A DNA stretch of 61,600 bases, from NCBI GenBank assembly GCA_934725105.1, contig CAKVBD010000011.1, forward strand, positions 1 through 61,600, read 5' to 3'. The position numbers and the translations under genes are program-made. The stretch is from an uncultured Bulleidia sp. Its GTDB lineage: Bacteria; Bacillota_I; Bacilli_A; Erysipelotrichales; Erysipelotrichaceae. The notes below the pieces were generated by a model. That model ran no database searches and had not been told where the DNA came from. It saw nothing but the letters and a program-made list of their open reading frames with translations. This document shows positions 25,125 to 34,115 of the stretch, one piece after another; within the stretch, counting starts at the first letter, position 1; the number at the start of each line of letters is the position of its first letter.

Positions 25125-26025
25125 TATTTATATCTTCCACCATTTTTTCTACTTCAGGAATTTCTTTATCCTTACTTGCTAGTAACTCAAATGTTATGCG
25201 ACGTTCAAATTTTAATTTCTTAATATAATATCGATACATTGTCACTTTTCCAATGACTTCTCGAATTCTAAGATCTTTATCATTTGCCTGATAAACCAAA
25301 GGTAATGCTATCTTGATCTTTGATTTATCCATATACAGACATTCACTGTTTGATCCTCGAATCATTTCCCATTTATTTTCTTTCATTTTTAACTCAGCTA
25401 ACTTATGGGACAATGCTCTTTCTTTTTCACTGCCTGATTCTTTCCCTATTTTCTTAGAAATGAGTGCGATTTGATGTCTTACAACATCATCTCTAAATAT
25501 CTCATCAGGATTTTTATCTGGATCTGCACTCCATAGATCAATTCCGTGTTTTTGTGCGGCAGTTAATATCTTTACCGTTACGGAAGGATCACTTCGATCT
25601 AAGTATGTATAAGACTCTAAGTGATCTGTCAGATCCAAAGAATTGATTTCATCTGGATAAACAGGCGAAATAAAGAATACAACATCTGTAAGATACAGGC
25701 AACGCATCGTTTTAGGAATTTCACCTTTTCCTGCTTTTCGAATTGCTTCTTCTAATCGTTGTTTTGTTTCATATCCACATGCTTCACTATATTGATCCCA
25801 TAACTGATTTAAAGATAACCTTTTTACAGAATCATAGTGTGCATATCCAACGAGTCCTTTTTTTCTGCCATGATTCGGACGAGAAAAGAAGAAAAGAAGA
25901 TCTCCTTTTCTAAAATCCGCAAATTTCTTTTTGTTCGCAAGACGCCAGAATATGATTGTGCGATTTCTACACAATCGATGATATTCCAGCATCTCACTGT
26001 CCGTAACATAAGCAATAGAACTCAT
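25117..26025 (-). CDS. Uncharacterised protein with an EVE/PUA-like N-terminal region
   Basis: A 302-residue soluble protein. The first part (TIIFWRLANKKKFADFRKGDLLFFFSRP then GLVGYAHYD) reads like an EVE or ASCH fold, domains that hold modified nucleobases or RNA. The second half is helical and charged, with no motif I know. The 3' end overlaps mnmG by 8 bases, so translation is probably coupled; a link to tRNA modification is a guess from position. Confidence 0.55.
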   Translation of the reverse strand: MSSIAYVTDSEMLEYHRLCRNRTIIFWRLANKKKFADFRKGDLLFFFSRPNHGRKKGLVGYAHYDSVKRLSLNQLWDQYSEACGYETKQRLEEAIRKAGKGEIPKTMRCLYLTDVVFFISPVYPDEINSLDLTDHLESYTYLDRSDPSVTVKILTAAQKHGIDLWSADPDKNPDEIFRDDVVRHQIALISKKIGKESGSEKERALSHKLAELKMKENKWEMIRGSNSECLYMDKSKIKIALPLVYQANDKDLRIREVIGKVTMYRYYIKKLKFERRITFELLASKDKEIPEVEKMVEDINNG

Positions 26026-26043
26026 AATATATTTCTCTAATCT

Positions 26044-27708
26044 CTAAAATAATCCGTATGTTTCGCCGTTTTCATCAATGCCCATATTGATTGCGGCAGG
26101 TACCTTTGGTAAACCTGGCATTGTTAATACATTGCCTGTATATGCAACAATAAATCCTGCACCTCTTGAAATATTGATATTTCTTACATGGATCGTAAAG
26201 TCGACTGGTCTACCAACTAATTTAGCATCATCACTTAATGAATTCTGTGTTTTTGCCATACAGATTGGTAACTTGTCCCATCCATATTTTTGATATAAAG
26301 CAATTGTTTCTTTTGCTTCATCAGAGAATTCAACATCCTTTGCACCATATACTGTTGTCGCAATCTTGAATATTTTATTTTCAATAGAATCATTTACATC
26401 ATAGATAGGTGCATAATGTGTTTCTTCTTCACACTTTTCTACAACGATGGAAGCAAGATCTTTCATACCTTCTCCACCATTTGCCCATCCATCTGCTTCA
26501 GCAACTGGGTAGTTCTTTTCTTTGCACCAATGCAATAGTGCTTCAACTTCAGCCTTTGTATCCTTAGCAAACTTATTGATTGCGATAACAAATGGAACAC
26601 CAAATGCCTGAATTGATTCAACATGCTTTTCAAGATTTGCGGTACCTTTGAGTAATGCATCAACATTTTCTTCACCTAATGCATCTACTTCTACGTCACC
26701 ATGCATCTTAAGAGCACGTACTGTTGCGACAATAACAACAGCATTTGGTTTTAGATTTGCAGCACGACACTTAATATCCAAGAACTTTTCAGCACCTAGA
26801 TCAGCACCAAATCCAGCTTCTGTAACGACATAATCACTAAGTTTTAATGCAGTCTTTGTTGCAATGACAGAGTTACATCCATGTGCAATATTTGCAAATG
26901 GTCCACCATGGATAAATACTGGTGTATGTTCGAGTGTCTGTACAAGGTTTGGCTTCAATGCTTCTTTCATAACAACTGTTGCGGCACCTTCAGCACCAAT
27001 ATCTTTTACTGTTACTGGTTCACCATCATATGTATATGCAACAACACATTCAGATAATCTATTTTCAAAATCATGAATGTCATTAGATAAGCAAAGAATT
27101 GCCATGACTTCCGTTGCTACTGTAATAACAAAGTGATCTTCACGTTCAACACCGTTTGTCTTTTTCTTCTGTGCAATTGTAATATCACGTAAAGTTCTTT
27201 CATTCATATCCATACATCTCTTCCATACAACTTTTGCTGGATCAATGTTTAATGGATTTCCCTGGTAGATACTATTATCTAACATTGCGGCAACAAGATT
27301 ATTCGCAGTAGTGATTGCATGCATGTCACCTGTGAAATGTAAATTGATAGATTCCATTGGAATGACTTGAGCATAGCCACCGCCTGTAGCACCACCCTTT
27401 AAACCAAATACTGGACCTAAAGAAGGTTCTCTTAAGCAAGCCATTGCCTTTTTGCCAATTTTGCTAAGACCATCTACAAGACCAATTGTTGTAGTGGACT
27501 TGCCTTCACCTGCTTTTGTTGGAGTAATTGCTGTAACGAGAATTAATTTTCCATCTTTTTTATTTTCAAGATTCAGCTGATTGAGATCAATCTTTGCTTT
27601 ATCTCTTCCATAAGGTTCCAAAGCTTCTTCTTTAATACCTGCTTTTTTTGCAATTGTGTAAATGTCTTCTAGTGTAGCTTCCTGAGCAATCTTTAGATCG
27701 TTATTCAT
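26044..27708 (-). CDS. fhs: Formate-tetrahydrofolate ligase
   Basis: A 554-residue enzyme that makes 10-formyl-THF from formate, THF and ATP. The P-loop TPTKAGEGKSTTTIGL (about residue 65), EPSLGPVFGLKGGATGGGYAQV and FVIAINKF are family hallmarks. Length is standard. SD AAGGAG precedes the ATG. It supplies one-carbon units for purines and fMet-tRNA. Confidence 0.97.
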   Translation of the reverse strand: MNNDLKIAQEATLEDIYTIAKKAGIKEEALEPYGRDKAKIDLNQLNLENKKDGKLILVTAITPTKAGEGKSTTTIGLVDGLSKIGKKAMACLREPSLGPVFGLKGGATGGGYAQVIPMESINLHFTGDMHAITTANNLVAAMLDNSIYQGNPLNIDPAKVVWKRCMDMNERTLRDITIAQKKKTNGVEREDHFVITVATEVMAILCLSNDIHDFENRLSECVVAYTYDGEPVTVKDIGAEGAATVVMKEALKPNLVQTLEHTPVFIHGGPFANIAHGCNSVIATKTALKLSDYVVTEAGFGADLGAEKFLDIKCRAANLKPNAVVIVATVRALKMHGDVEVDALGEENVDALLKGTANLEKHVESIQAFGVPFVIAINKFAKDTKAEVEALLHWCKEKNYPVAEADGWANGGEGMKDLASIVVEKCEEETHYAPIYDVNDSIENKIFKIATTVYGAKDVEFSDEAKETIALYQKYGWDKLPICMAKTQNSLSDDAKLVGRPVDFTIHVRNINISRGAGFIVAYTGNVLTMPGLPKVPAAINMGIDENGETYGLF

Positions 27709-27723
27709 ACCGTGTTTTCTCCT

Positions 27724-28317
27724 TTACATTTTTCTTCGGTCTGACAAAGCATGTGTTAATGTCATTTCATCTGCATAATCTAACATACCACCCGTAGGTA
27801 GACCATGCGCAATACGTGTTACTAATACTTCTGGACATTCCGCATGTAATAATTTATTCAAATACATCGCAGTTGTTTCACCATCCATTGTTGTATTTGT
27901 AGCTAATATGATTTCTTTCGCATTCTTAGCTCTTTGAATTAATGAATCAATATTCAAATCTTCAGGCATAATGCCTTTTGATGTTGAAATCAATCCATTC
28001 AATACATGATACACACCATGATATTCATTTGTTTTTTCCATCGCTAGAACATCTTTTGAACTTTGTACAACAAATATTACTTCATGATTTCTATCAGGAT
28101 CATTACAAATATCACATGTATCATCCTCTGTTAAATTACCACATTCATTACAATAGTGCAGTTTTTCTTTTACATCTAATAAAGCCTGTGCAAATGCCTG
28201 TACTTCTGTATCCTTCCAGTCTAGTACATTCAATGCATATCTCTCTGCACTTTTTTCACCAACACCAGGTAAATTTCTAAAACTATCAATCAGTTCTTGT
28301 AGACTCTTTGGATACAT
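27724..28317 (-). CDS. recR: Recombination mediator RecR
   Basis: A 197-residue protein of the RecFOR pathway. The HhH motif (FRNLPGVGEKSAERYAL), the four-cysteine zinc finger (CNECGNLTEDDTCDIC) and the Toprim domain (VVQSSKDVLAME...HGLPTGG) are all present. It is 4 bases from ebfC, in the usual dnaX-ebfC-recR order. Confidence 0.97.
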   Translation of the reverse strand: MYPKSLQELIDSFRNLPGVGEKSAERYALNVLDWKDTEVQAFAQALLDVKEKLHYCNECGNLTEDDTCDICNDPDRNHEVIFVVQSSKDVLAMEKTNEYHGVYHVLNGLISTSKGIMPEDLNIDSLIQRAKNAKEIILATNTTMDGETTAMYLNKLLHAECPEVLVTRIAHGLPTGGMLDYADEMTLTHALSDRRKM

Positions 28318-28320
28318 GTA

Positions 28321-28614
28321 TTACATCCCTGGCAGATTCAATCCTGCAGTAAGACCACCTAATTGATTTTCTCTATCTTCATCACACTTGCTGATTGCAT
28401 TATTGAAAGCAATCAGAAGCATATCTTGCAGCATTTCTCTATCATCCATCAATTCTTCTGGAATTGTGATACTCTGACACTCACATTTTCCATTTACCTG
28501 GATTTTAATACCATTGGATTCACCTTCGTAAATTGTTGCTTCCAATTTAGATTGTGTCTTTTTCAAGTCAGCCTGCATTTTCTGCGCCTGTCTCATAATC
28601 ATATTGATATCCAT
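28321..28614 (-). CDS. ebfC: YbaB/EbfC family nucleoid-associated protein
   Basis: A 97-residue DNA-binding protein with the family pattern MIMRQAQKMQADLKKTQ, IKIQVNGKCE and a glycine-rich tail. SD GGAG lies ahead of the ATG. It lies between dnaX and recR. Confidence 0.93.
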   Translation of the reverse strand: MDINMIMRQAQKMQADLKKTQSKLEATIYEGESNGIKIQVNGKCECQSITIPEELMDDREMLQDMLLIAFNNAISKCDEDRENQLGGLTAGLNLPGM

Positions 28615-28627
28615 ATTCTTTTATCTC

Positions 28628-30322
28628 CTAAATAATTTCTATATTATCTTCACCAAATAATTCTTTTACTTTTTCTAATGTTGAAGATTCTTCAGAACTT
28701 TCTTCTTTATATTTTTCTATTTGAATTGGTTCTGGTAATGTTCCCTCTTTTTTATGATTTACAAATTCAACTTTTGCCTTTGCAAAATCTTCATCTGTAA
28801 TCGCAAAAACGACTTTGTCTGTATGTAATACATCTCTCATGAATTCATATATTTCACGATTCATTTTTTCTTCATTGATACGATTTGCGATAGATTGCAT
28901 CTTAGTGTAAAGAAGAATACAGTCATTACCACTCGCAGCTACCTTACATTCACTCAATACCGTAGTATATTTTCTGTGATTCAAGTCTGCATAGCTTCCT
29001 ATCATTGATAAAGTATTTTCATCAGATACCTTATTTTGTTTATTACATATTAATAAAATAGATAATACTTTATCTAAAGGGATCACATCTACTGGATTTG
29101 TTTTTACAATTTCAGCAGTTTTTTCTTCAACTGTCTGTTTTACAGGTTCTGAATTAACTGGTGTTCTCACAATTCTTTCTTCTGTATTTACTGGTACAGA
29201 AATATTATGAACTGCAGCTGGAATTGCATTTACAATGGTATTTGTAACTTCTTCTGTAGCTAATGAGAGGCACATTACTTCAAATACTCTTGCGGCAGAT
29301 GTAGATTGTTTATATCTAGATTTTGTATCTAGAAGTTTTTCACAGATCTGCATGCACGTAGATGAAGAAATCTTTGAAGATAGTGCATTTGCTTCTTCCT
29401 GATTCAATACTTTTAACAGTTCTTCTTTCTTGCAGACAGAATATACTGCAGAATCTTTTAGAATATCTATCATCCCATCTGTATATCTAACAAAATCAAT
29501 ACCTTTATCTTCATAATTTTGAATTCTTGTTAGAATAGAAGATAAATCTTTATTTTGAATATCTTCAATCAATCCAATTTTTTCACTTGTCGTTGCTAAA
29601 CCATAAATTCTATCAATTGCATCAACTGTAATTTCATCACTTGTATAAGATGCACATTGATCCATAATACTTAGTGCATCTCGCATACCACCATCACTCA
29701 ATACAGCAATCATCATCGCAGCATTTTCTTCCATGATGATATTTTCTTTTTTTGCAATATTTAATAAGTGATCACGAATTTGATCTGTTCTAACCTTTGT
29801 GAAATCATATCTTTGACATCTAGAAATAATTGTAGGTAATAATTTCTGAGGATCTGTTGTTGCAAGAATAAATATTACGTTTTCTGGTGGTTCTTCTAAA
29901 GTTTTTAATAATGCAGAGGAAGCGGCACTTGATAACTGGTGAACCTCGTCAATAATATAAACCTTATGTTTTCCTTGCATTGGAGCAAGTCTGCTTCTTT
30001 CAATCAGGTCTCTAATATCTTCTACATGTGTTTCATTTGCAGCATTAATTTCAATAATATCTGGATGTGTTCCTAAATTTGCAGCAACACAGTTTTCGCA
30101 CTTTTCACATGGAGCATTTTCTGGATTTTCACAATTTACCGCTTTTGCTAACAAACGAGCCATTGTTGTTTTACCAGTACCTCTTGGACCACAAAATAAG
30201 TAAGCATGCCCTACTTTATTTTCCTTTACTGCATTTTTTATTGATTTAACAATATATTCCTGTCCTACAACTTCTTCAAACGTTGAGGAACGATATTTTT
30301 GATATAGTGCTATTTTTGCCAT
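28628..30322 (-). CDS. dnaX: DNA polymerase III subunit gamma/tau
   Basis: A 564-residue clamp-loader ATPase. Walker A GPRGTGKTTMARLLAK is at about residue 45, the zinc-binding CEKCENC follows, then IIDEVHQLSSAASSALLKTLEEPP (Walker B and sensor) and SRCQRYDF. The C-terminal third is tau-like. AGGAGA precedes the ATG. A -10 TATAAT at 30343-30348 lies near the TnpB element junction, so the insertion may have changed its promoter. Confidence 0.96.
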   Translation of the reverse strand: MAKIALYQKYRSSTFEEVVGQEYIVKSIKNAVKENKVGHAYLFCGPRGTGKTTMARLLAKAVNCENPENAPCEKCENCVAANLGTHPDIIEINAANETHVEDIRDLIERSRLAPMQGKHKVYIIDEVHQLSSAASSALLKTLEEPPENVIFILATTDPQKLLPTIISRCQRYDFTKVRTDQIRDHLLNIAKKENIIMEENAAMMIAVLSDGGMRDALSIMDQCASYTSDEITVDAIDRIYGLATTSEKIGLIEDIQNKDLSSILTRIQNYEDKGIDFVRYTDGMIDILKDSAVYSVCKKEELLKVLNQEEANALSSKISSSTCMQICEKLLDTKSRYKQSTSAARVFEVMCLSLATEEVTNTIVNAIPAAVHNISVPVNTEERIVRTPVNSEPVKQTVEEKTAEIVKTNPVDVIPLDKVLSILLICNKQNKVSDENTLSMIGSYADLNHRKYTTVLSECKVAASGNDCILLYTKMQSIANRINEEKMNREIYEFMRDVLHTDKVVFAITDEDFAKAKVEFVNHKKEGTLPEPIQIEKYKEESSEESSTLEKVKELFGEDNIEII

Positions 30323-30342
30323 GTATGTCTCCTGCAGAAATA

Positions 30343-30348
30343 ATTATA
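30343..30348 (-). promoter_or_regulatory. -10 box of dnaX next to the TnpB element junction
   Basis: TATAAT on the minus strand (30343-30348) lies 21 bases before the dnaX start. The matching -35 position (about 30366-30371) reads AGTTCA and falls at the element junction. Confidence 0.4.
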
Positions 30349-30372
30349 ACAAAAAACCTGACTTGTGAACTA

Positions 30373-30393
30373 CTCGGTCATTGAATAACCGAG
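30373..30393. repeat. Right-end hairpin of the TnpB element
   Basis: CTCGGT and ACCGAG pair around a 9-nt loop. The copy at 34067-34087 differs at two positions. The 140 bases between here and the tnpB stop are non-coding and are where an omega RNA scaffold would be expected. Confidence 0.65.
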
Positions 30394-30533
30394 CATCTAA
30401 ATACTTGGTTTCAAGCCGATAATTTGAAAATATACCCAATCATATAGTTCGAAGAGCTATGAATCAGCATATATCTTCTTATTACATCCCATACATGGAC
30501 ATGCCATGCACAGAAGGCGGTAGTTCATATGTT

Positions 30534-32189
30534 CTACAGAACAGAAACAACGTTTCCTGTTTCCTGCAGAATCGGTGTTGTTAGTTGTTTCATCTGCCAT
30601 TCAAGATGTCTGTTATCCAGAAGTCTGATCAGCCTTGCCTGAATATCTTTGTGGCTTTTTGCATTCTTGCAGAGTTTAAGAATTTCCTTATCTTCCGCAC
30701 GGTTTCTGATGTTTACTGCACCAACGTGGTCAGCATCATCTTCATAGCCGCAGCACCCGCATCTGAAGATCTTACTGTTTACTGTGCTGCGGTTTTCTGC
30801 ATTGCGGTAGCTGCACACAGGACAGGTCTGACTTGTAAAATCTGGTGGTACTTCTACATAGTCATAGCCATACCAGTTGAGTTCTGACATGAGTTTCTGC
30901 TGCAGTCTGCCACGGGCAAATGTTGACAGGTCACCATTCAGCCTGTGAGACTTTTCAAATTCTCTGATATCAAGCAGTTCAAGCACAGTCAAAGTATCAT
31001 GCGTGATGCATGACATATATGTCTTTACATTCTGTTTGATTTCATGATTCAGCATATTGTAGTAGGCACGCTTTTTGCGGTACGGTGCATCTGCTGTGCG
31101 TATCATATGCTCCAGGTTGTCCATTTTCTGGATGAGAGAACATCTCACATCCGCAGGAAGTTCCTTATGGTGATGCACATAATGGCTGATGCTTCTTTTC
31201 TTGTTGCGCAGGCTGCTCAGCTGTGCAAATGCAAGTTCAACCTCACGATGGTAATAGTCAATAACTTCTTTCATGGATCCGATGGAACGTCCATCAGACA
31301 GAAAGAACGAGTCCTTGATTCCTGTATCTACACCCATACAGACAGCTGTATCAGGCTTCCTGAATGATTTTGCATATGCCCATCCGACTCGTATTTTACT
31401 GCCTTCCGGCTTGACGGTTACTGTACCTGCCATCCTGTGAGTCTGGATCTTATGCAGTGAATGTCTGCTTGTACTGACTGGAATTGAGAAACGATGTCCT
31501 TTTACAAAAGGATCTGACAGTGTAATGACATATGGCATTGCAGTATCCGTAGACGGTTCGATTTTCATTAGTCTGCTGTCAAAGGGAATCGCTTCACTTT
31601 TAACATGAGGTATCCTGAATTGAACAGAAACCATATCATAGAGGTCATGGAATTCAACCATCTGTGCATCGAACTCGTCAGCAGACATGTTCTGCAGCTG
31701 TGCAATGCAGTCCATATAGAAAGCAGTGTCTTTCTTGTTTCGTACAGCTCTGACAACTTCATTCAGGCAGGAAGTCATTTCATCTTTACCTGCACCATCA
31801 AGACACAGTCCAAACAGTATCTTGGACTGGCAGAAGATAGAATCAATGGTCCTGAGCATTTCCAGACGTACTGCATCCAGCCTGTTTGAAAGCTTTGTAA
31901 AAGCAGTATCAAATGCATTCTGACAGAATGCAGAGTTAATGCTTTTAGGACGCAGCTGCTTCTGAAGACTGCGTATATAGGAATTCTTTCTGTCGTTTTT
32001 GATAAGCTGCACATGGATATCTGGAACATCAGTCAAAACATCAATATTGAAGTTGATCAGCTCTACATACTTGTGTTCCATCTGCCAGAGCACGTCAAGT
32101 TTTCCTTTGTTTGGATTGCCAAACAAAAACACGCTTTTTACAGGAGAAGATTCAAATGTAGAACTCTTTTTCTTGCGTGCTTTCGGCAT
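30534..32189 (-). CDS. tnpB: TnpB RNA-guided nuclease (IS605-type)
   Basis: A 551-residue protein, longer than the usual 370-450. The RuvC parts are GVDTGIKDSFFLSDGR (catalytic Asp, about residue 290), TVLELLDIREFEK (Glu) and DDADHVGAVNIRNR (Asp near the end). The zinc ribbon CPVCSYRN...CGCCGYEDD is intact. All catalytic residues are present, so it may be active. A long N-terminal region of about 280 residues has only loose resemblance to known TnpB wedge/REC parts. Codon use is richer in G+C than in flanking genes. An extended -10 (TGGTATAAT, 32215-32220) lies upstream. Confidence 0.88.
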   Translation of the reverse strand: MPKARKKKSSTFESSPVKSVFLFGNPNKGKLDVLWQMEHKYVELINFNIDVLTDVPDIHVQLIKNDRKNSYIRSLQKQLRPKSINSAFCQNAFDTAFTKLSNRLDAVRLEMLRTIDSIFCQSKILFGLCLDGAGKDEMTSCLNEVVRAVRNKKDTAFYMDCIAQLQNMSADEFDAQMVEFHDLYDMVSVQFRIPHVKSEAIPFDSRLMKIEPSTDTAMPYVITLSDPFVKGHRFSIPVSTSRHSLHKIQTHRMAGTVTVKPEGSKIRVGWAYAKSFRKPDTAVCMGVDTGIKDSFFLSDGRSIGSMKEVIDYYHREVELAFAQLSSLRNKKRSISHYVHHHKELPADVRCSLIQKMDNLEHMIRTADAPYRKKRAYYNMLNHEIKQNVKTYMSCITHDTLTVLELLDIREFEKSHRLNGDLSTFARGRLQQKLMSELNWYGYDYVEVPPDFTSQTCPVCSYRNAENRSTVNSKIFRCGCCGYEDDADHVGAVNIRNRAEDKEILKLCKNAKSHKDIQARLIRLLDNRHLEWQMKQLTTPILQETGNVVSVL

Positions 32190-32214
32190 AAAATATGGCT
32201 CACTTTCTGCATAT

Positions 32215-32220
32215 ATTATA
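32215..32220 (-). promoter_or_regulatory. Extended -10 promoter of tnpB
   Basis: The minus strand has TG, one base, then TATAAT, about 26 bases before the tnpB ATG. The IS4 insertion at 32311 lies upstream and leaves this promoter intact. Confidence 0.5.
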
Positions 32221-32301
32221 CCATGACAAAATATCCAAATATAGCATATTTATGCGAAAATATTAAACTTTACTTTGCGACAAATTGAAAGAAAAAGCAA
32301 C

Positions 32302-32310
32302 GCTTTCATC
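32302..32310. repeat. Target-site duplication of the IS4-family element, left copy
   Basis: GCTTTCATC here and again at 34059-34067, exactly flanking the inverted repeats; a 9-bp duplication. Confidence 0.8.
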
Positions 32311-32355
32311 CAATGTCATTAAGTTAAGGCATTGAACCAATTGAATCTCTAAAGT

Positions 32356-32387
32356 GCACTGCGCATTAACTTGCGTAGTGCTTTTTT
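32356..32387 (+). terminator. Inward terminator near the left IS4 end
   Basis: GCACTGCGCA pairs with TGCGTAGTGC (one mismatch), followed by T6. It would block outside read-through into the transposase gene, common in IS elements. Confidence 0.7.
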
Positions 32388-32520
32388 CTGCAGTGAAATA
32401 TTTTTCTAAGCCATGAATAAATCACTCACATTTACACATAAATATGCAAAAAAATGCTTGACAGGCTTGAAAGCGGAACATTAAACATAATCCGAAGGAA
32501 ATTGTTGGAGGAAAATTTAC

Positions 32521-33849
32521 ATGTCTGCAATTTCTAACAATAACTATTACTATTCCGCTTCAACAATCTACTCTGCTCTTGAAAAATCCATCTCTTCTGT
32601 CTCTGAAAATATCGCCTGCTATTCTGCTGATCCTGTCTCTGACTTTACAAGAAACAGAAAGTTCGGCTGTTCTGAACTTATTCACTACATTCTGCATCTA
32701 TCAAACAAGACAATTCAGTCAGATATAATGGATTATTTTTCTGACATGGATGACATGCCGTCTGCCTCTGCCATCTCTCAGCAGCGCTACAAATGCAGAC
32801 CTGAGGCATTTAAGAGAGTGTTTTCACTGTTCACTTCTTATTTTACAAACTACAAGACATACAATGGCTACTATCTTCTTGCGTGTGACGGTTCCGATAT
32901 CAACATTTCTCACAATCCAAAGGACAAAACGACATATCATATCAGTACATCTGCGACCAGAGGATACAATCAGCTTCATCTCAATGCACTTTATGATGTA
33001 CTGAACGGTATCTATGCAGATGTGAATATCGATACAGCTGCCAAGACACATGAGTGCGGTGCACTTGAAGAAATGATTGAAAGTCATCAGTATCCAGAGA
33101 ACTCGATCATTATATGTGACCGGGGATATGAAAAATACAATCTGATGGCGTGCTGCATAGAAAAGAATCAGAAATTCATTATCCGTGTAAAGGATATTCA
33201 CAGTAACGGAATACTCTCAACGATGCATCTTGATGATGCTGCTTTTGATACGCATATTACTAAAAGAGTGACATATCTTCAGACAAATGAAACAAAGGAC
33301 AATGAACTGTATACGATTCTTGTAAATGAAAGTGCGCCTTTTGATTATCTTCCTGCTGATCATGACTGGTATGAAATGAATGTTAGAGCAGTACGGTTTA
33401 AAATCACTGAAGATACATATGAATGTCTTCTGACAAATCTAACGGAAGATGAAATGCCATTTGAGGAATTCAAAGAAATCTATCATCTGCGCTGGGGCAT
33501 TGAGACTTCTTTCAGAGATCTGAAATATACAGTCGGACTGTTGTATTTTCATTCTTCGGATCAGAAGCTTATCCGTCAGGAAATCTATACCTCTCTGACA
33601 CTGTTCAACTTCAGCAGAATCATTGTAAATAACAGTACTCCTGTTCAGAAAGCAGAATGGAAATGGCATTACAAGGTCAATTTCAAAACTGCAGTAACAA
33701 ATATCCGTCTGTATCTTGATGGAAAGATAAATGAAGAGGAACTGGAGAAAAGAATAAAAAAATTCCTGACCCCGATAAGGCCAGAAAGAAAATACAGTCG
33801 CAATATGAAGTCTCAGTCCTGCAAGACACCTTCATACTATGCGGCATAG
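32521..33849 (+). CDS. IS4 family transposase
   Basis: A 442-residue DDE transposase. The first Asp is in LLACDGSDINISH, the second in IIICDRGYEKYNLM, and the Glu is in YHLRWGIETSFRDLK, which exactly fits the IS4 signature Y-2-R-3-E-6-K. The frame is intact. GGAGG lies 9 nt before the ATG, and TTGACA is present further upstream. Confidence 0.93.
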   Translation: MSAISNNNYYYSASTIYSALEKSISSVSENIACYSADPVSDFTRNRKFGCSELIHYILHLSNKTIQSDIMDYFSDMDDMPSASAISQQRYKCRPEAFKRVFSLFTSYFTNYKTYNGYYLLACDGSDINISHNPKDKTTYHISTSATRGYNQLHLNALYDVLNGIYADVNIDTAAKTHECGALEEMIESHQYPENSIIICDRGYEKYNLMACCIEKNQKFIIRVKDIHSNGILSTMHLDDAAFDTHITKRVTYLQTNETKDNELYTILVNESAPFDYLPADHDWYEMNVRAVRFKITEDTYECLLTNLTEDEMPFEEFKEIYHLRWGIETSFRDLKYTVGLLYFHSSDQKLIRQEIYTSLTLFNFSRIIVNNSTPVQKAEWKWHYKVNFKTAVTNIRLYLDGKINEEELEKRIKKFLTPIRPERKYSRNMKSQSCKTPSYYAA

Positions 33850-33959
33850 CGGAGATTAACTCCGTTAATAAGGTAAAACATAATGGCAGAAAATACAATC
33901 TCTTGAAGAGATATTTTTGTCATGTCTGAAACTGTTCAAATAACCCGCAAAAGAATAAA

Positions 33960-34004
33960 CCAGGAATAACAATCTGATTGAAAGACTGTTCCATTCCTGG
34001 TTTT
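33960..34004. terminator. Terminator near the right IS4 end
   Basis: CCAGGAAT and ATTCCTGG form the base of a stem, with the inner part partly paired, followed by TTTT. A second small hairpin with a T run is at about 33898-33919. Confidence 0.65.
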
Positions 34005-34058
34005 AGTGTTTTCTGTAGAGATTGCCAATGATCATCAGTGCTTAACTTAATGACATTG

Positions 34059-34067
34059 GCTTTCATC
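34059..34067. repeat. Target-site duplication of the IS4-family element, right copy
   Basis: GCTTTCATC, identical to 32302-32310. Confidence 0.8.
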
Positions 34068-34087
34068 TCGGTCATTGAATGGCCGAG
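34067..34087. repeat. Left-end hairpin of the TnpB element
   Basis: CTCGG and CCGAG pair around an 11-nt loop; near copy of 30373-30393. It is now cut off from tnpB by the IS4-family element. Confidence 0.65.
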
Positions 34088-34115
34088 GATTCCCGCTTTT
34101 GTTCCTAAATCAGGT

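Larger units (their letters stand above)
32311..34058 (+). mobile_element. Complete IS4-family insertion sequence, 1748 bp
   Basis: Perfect 18-bp terminal inverted repeats (32311-32328 and 34041-34058) are flanked by a 9-bp target duplication. One transposase gene lies inside. Hairpins at 32356-32387 and 33960-34004 isolate it from outside transcription. It is inserted in the non-coding upstream end of the TnpB element, so it arrived later. Confidence 0.9.
30362..34109 (-). mobile_element. TnpB-only IS605-type element carrying a nested IS4-family insertion
   Basis: The element contains tnpB (30534-32189) and near-identical hairpins at each end, CTCGGTCATTGAATAACCGAG-type at 30373-30393 and 34067-34087 (19 of 21 bases equal, same orientation), as expected for IS200/IS605 ends. 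There is no tnpA (Y1 transposase). An IS4-family element is inserted near the upstream end. Without it the element would be about 2.0 kb. The outer limits are approximate. It separates tadA from dnaX. Confidence 0.7.

Noticed and set aside
30534..32189. CRISPR-Cas12 locus
   Set aside because: The protein has the TnpB zinc ribbon and element-end hairpins, and there is no repeat-spacer array anywhere in the window.
32461..32491. Standard sigma-A promoter TTGACA...CATAAT for the IS4 transposase
   Set aside because: The spacer would be 22 bases, too long for a normal promoter, so I did not list it as a feature.
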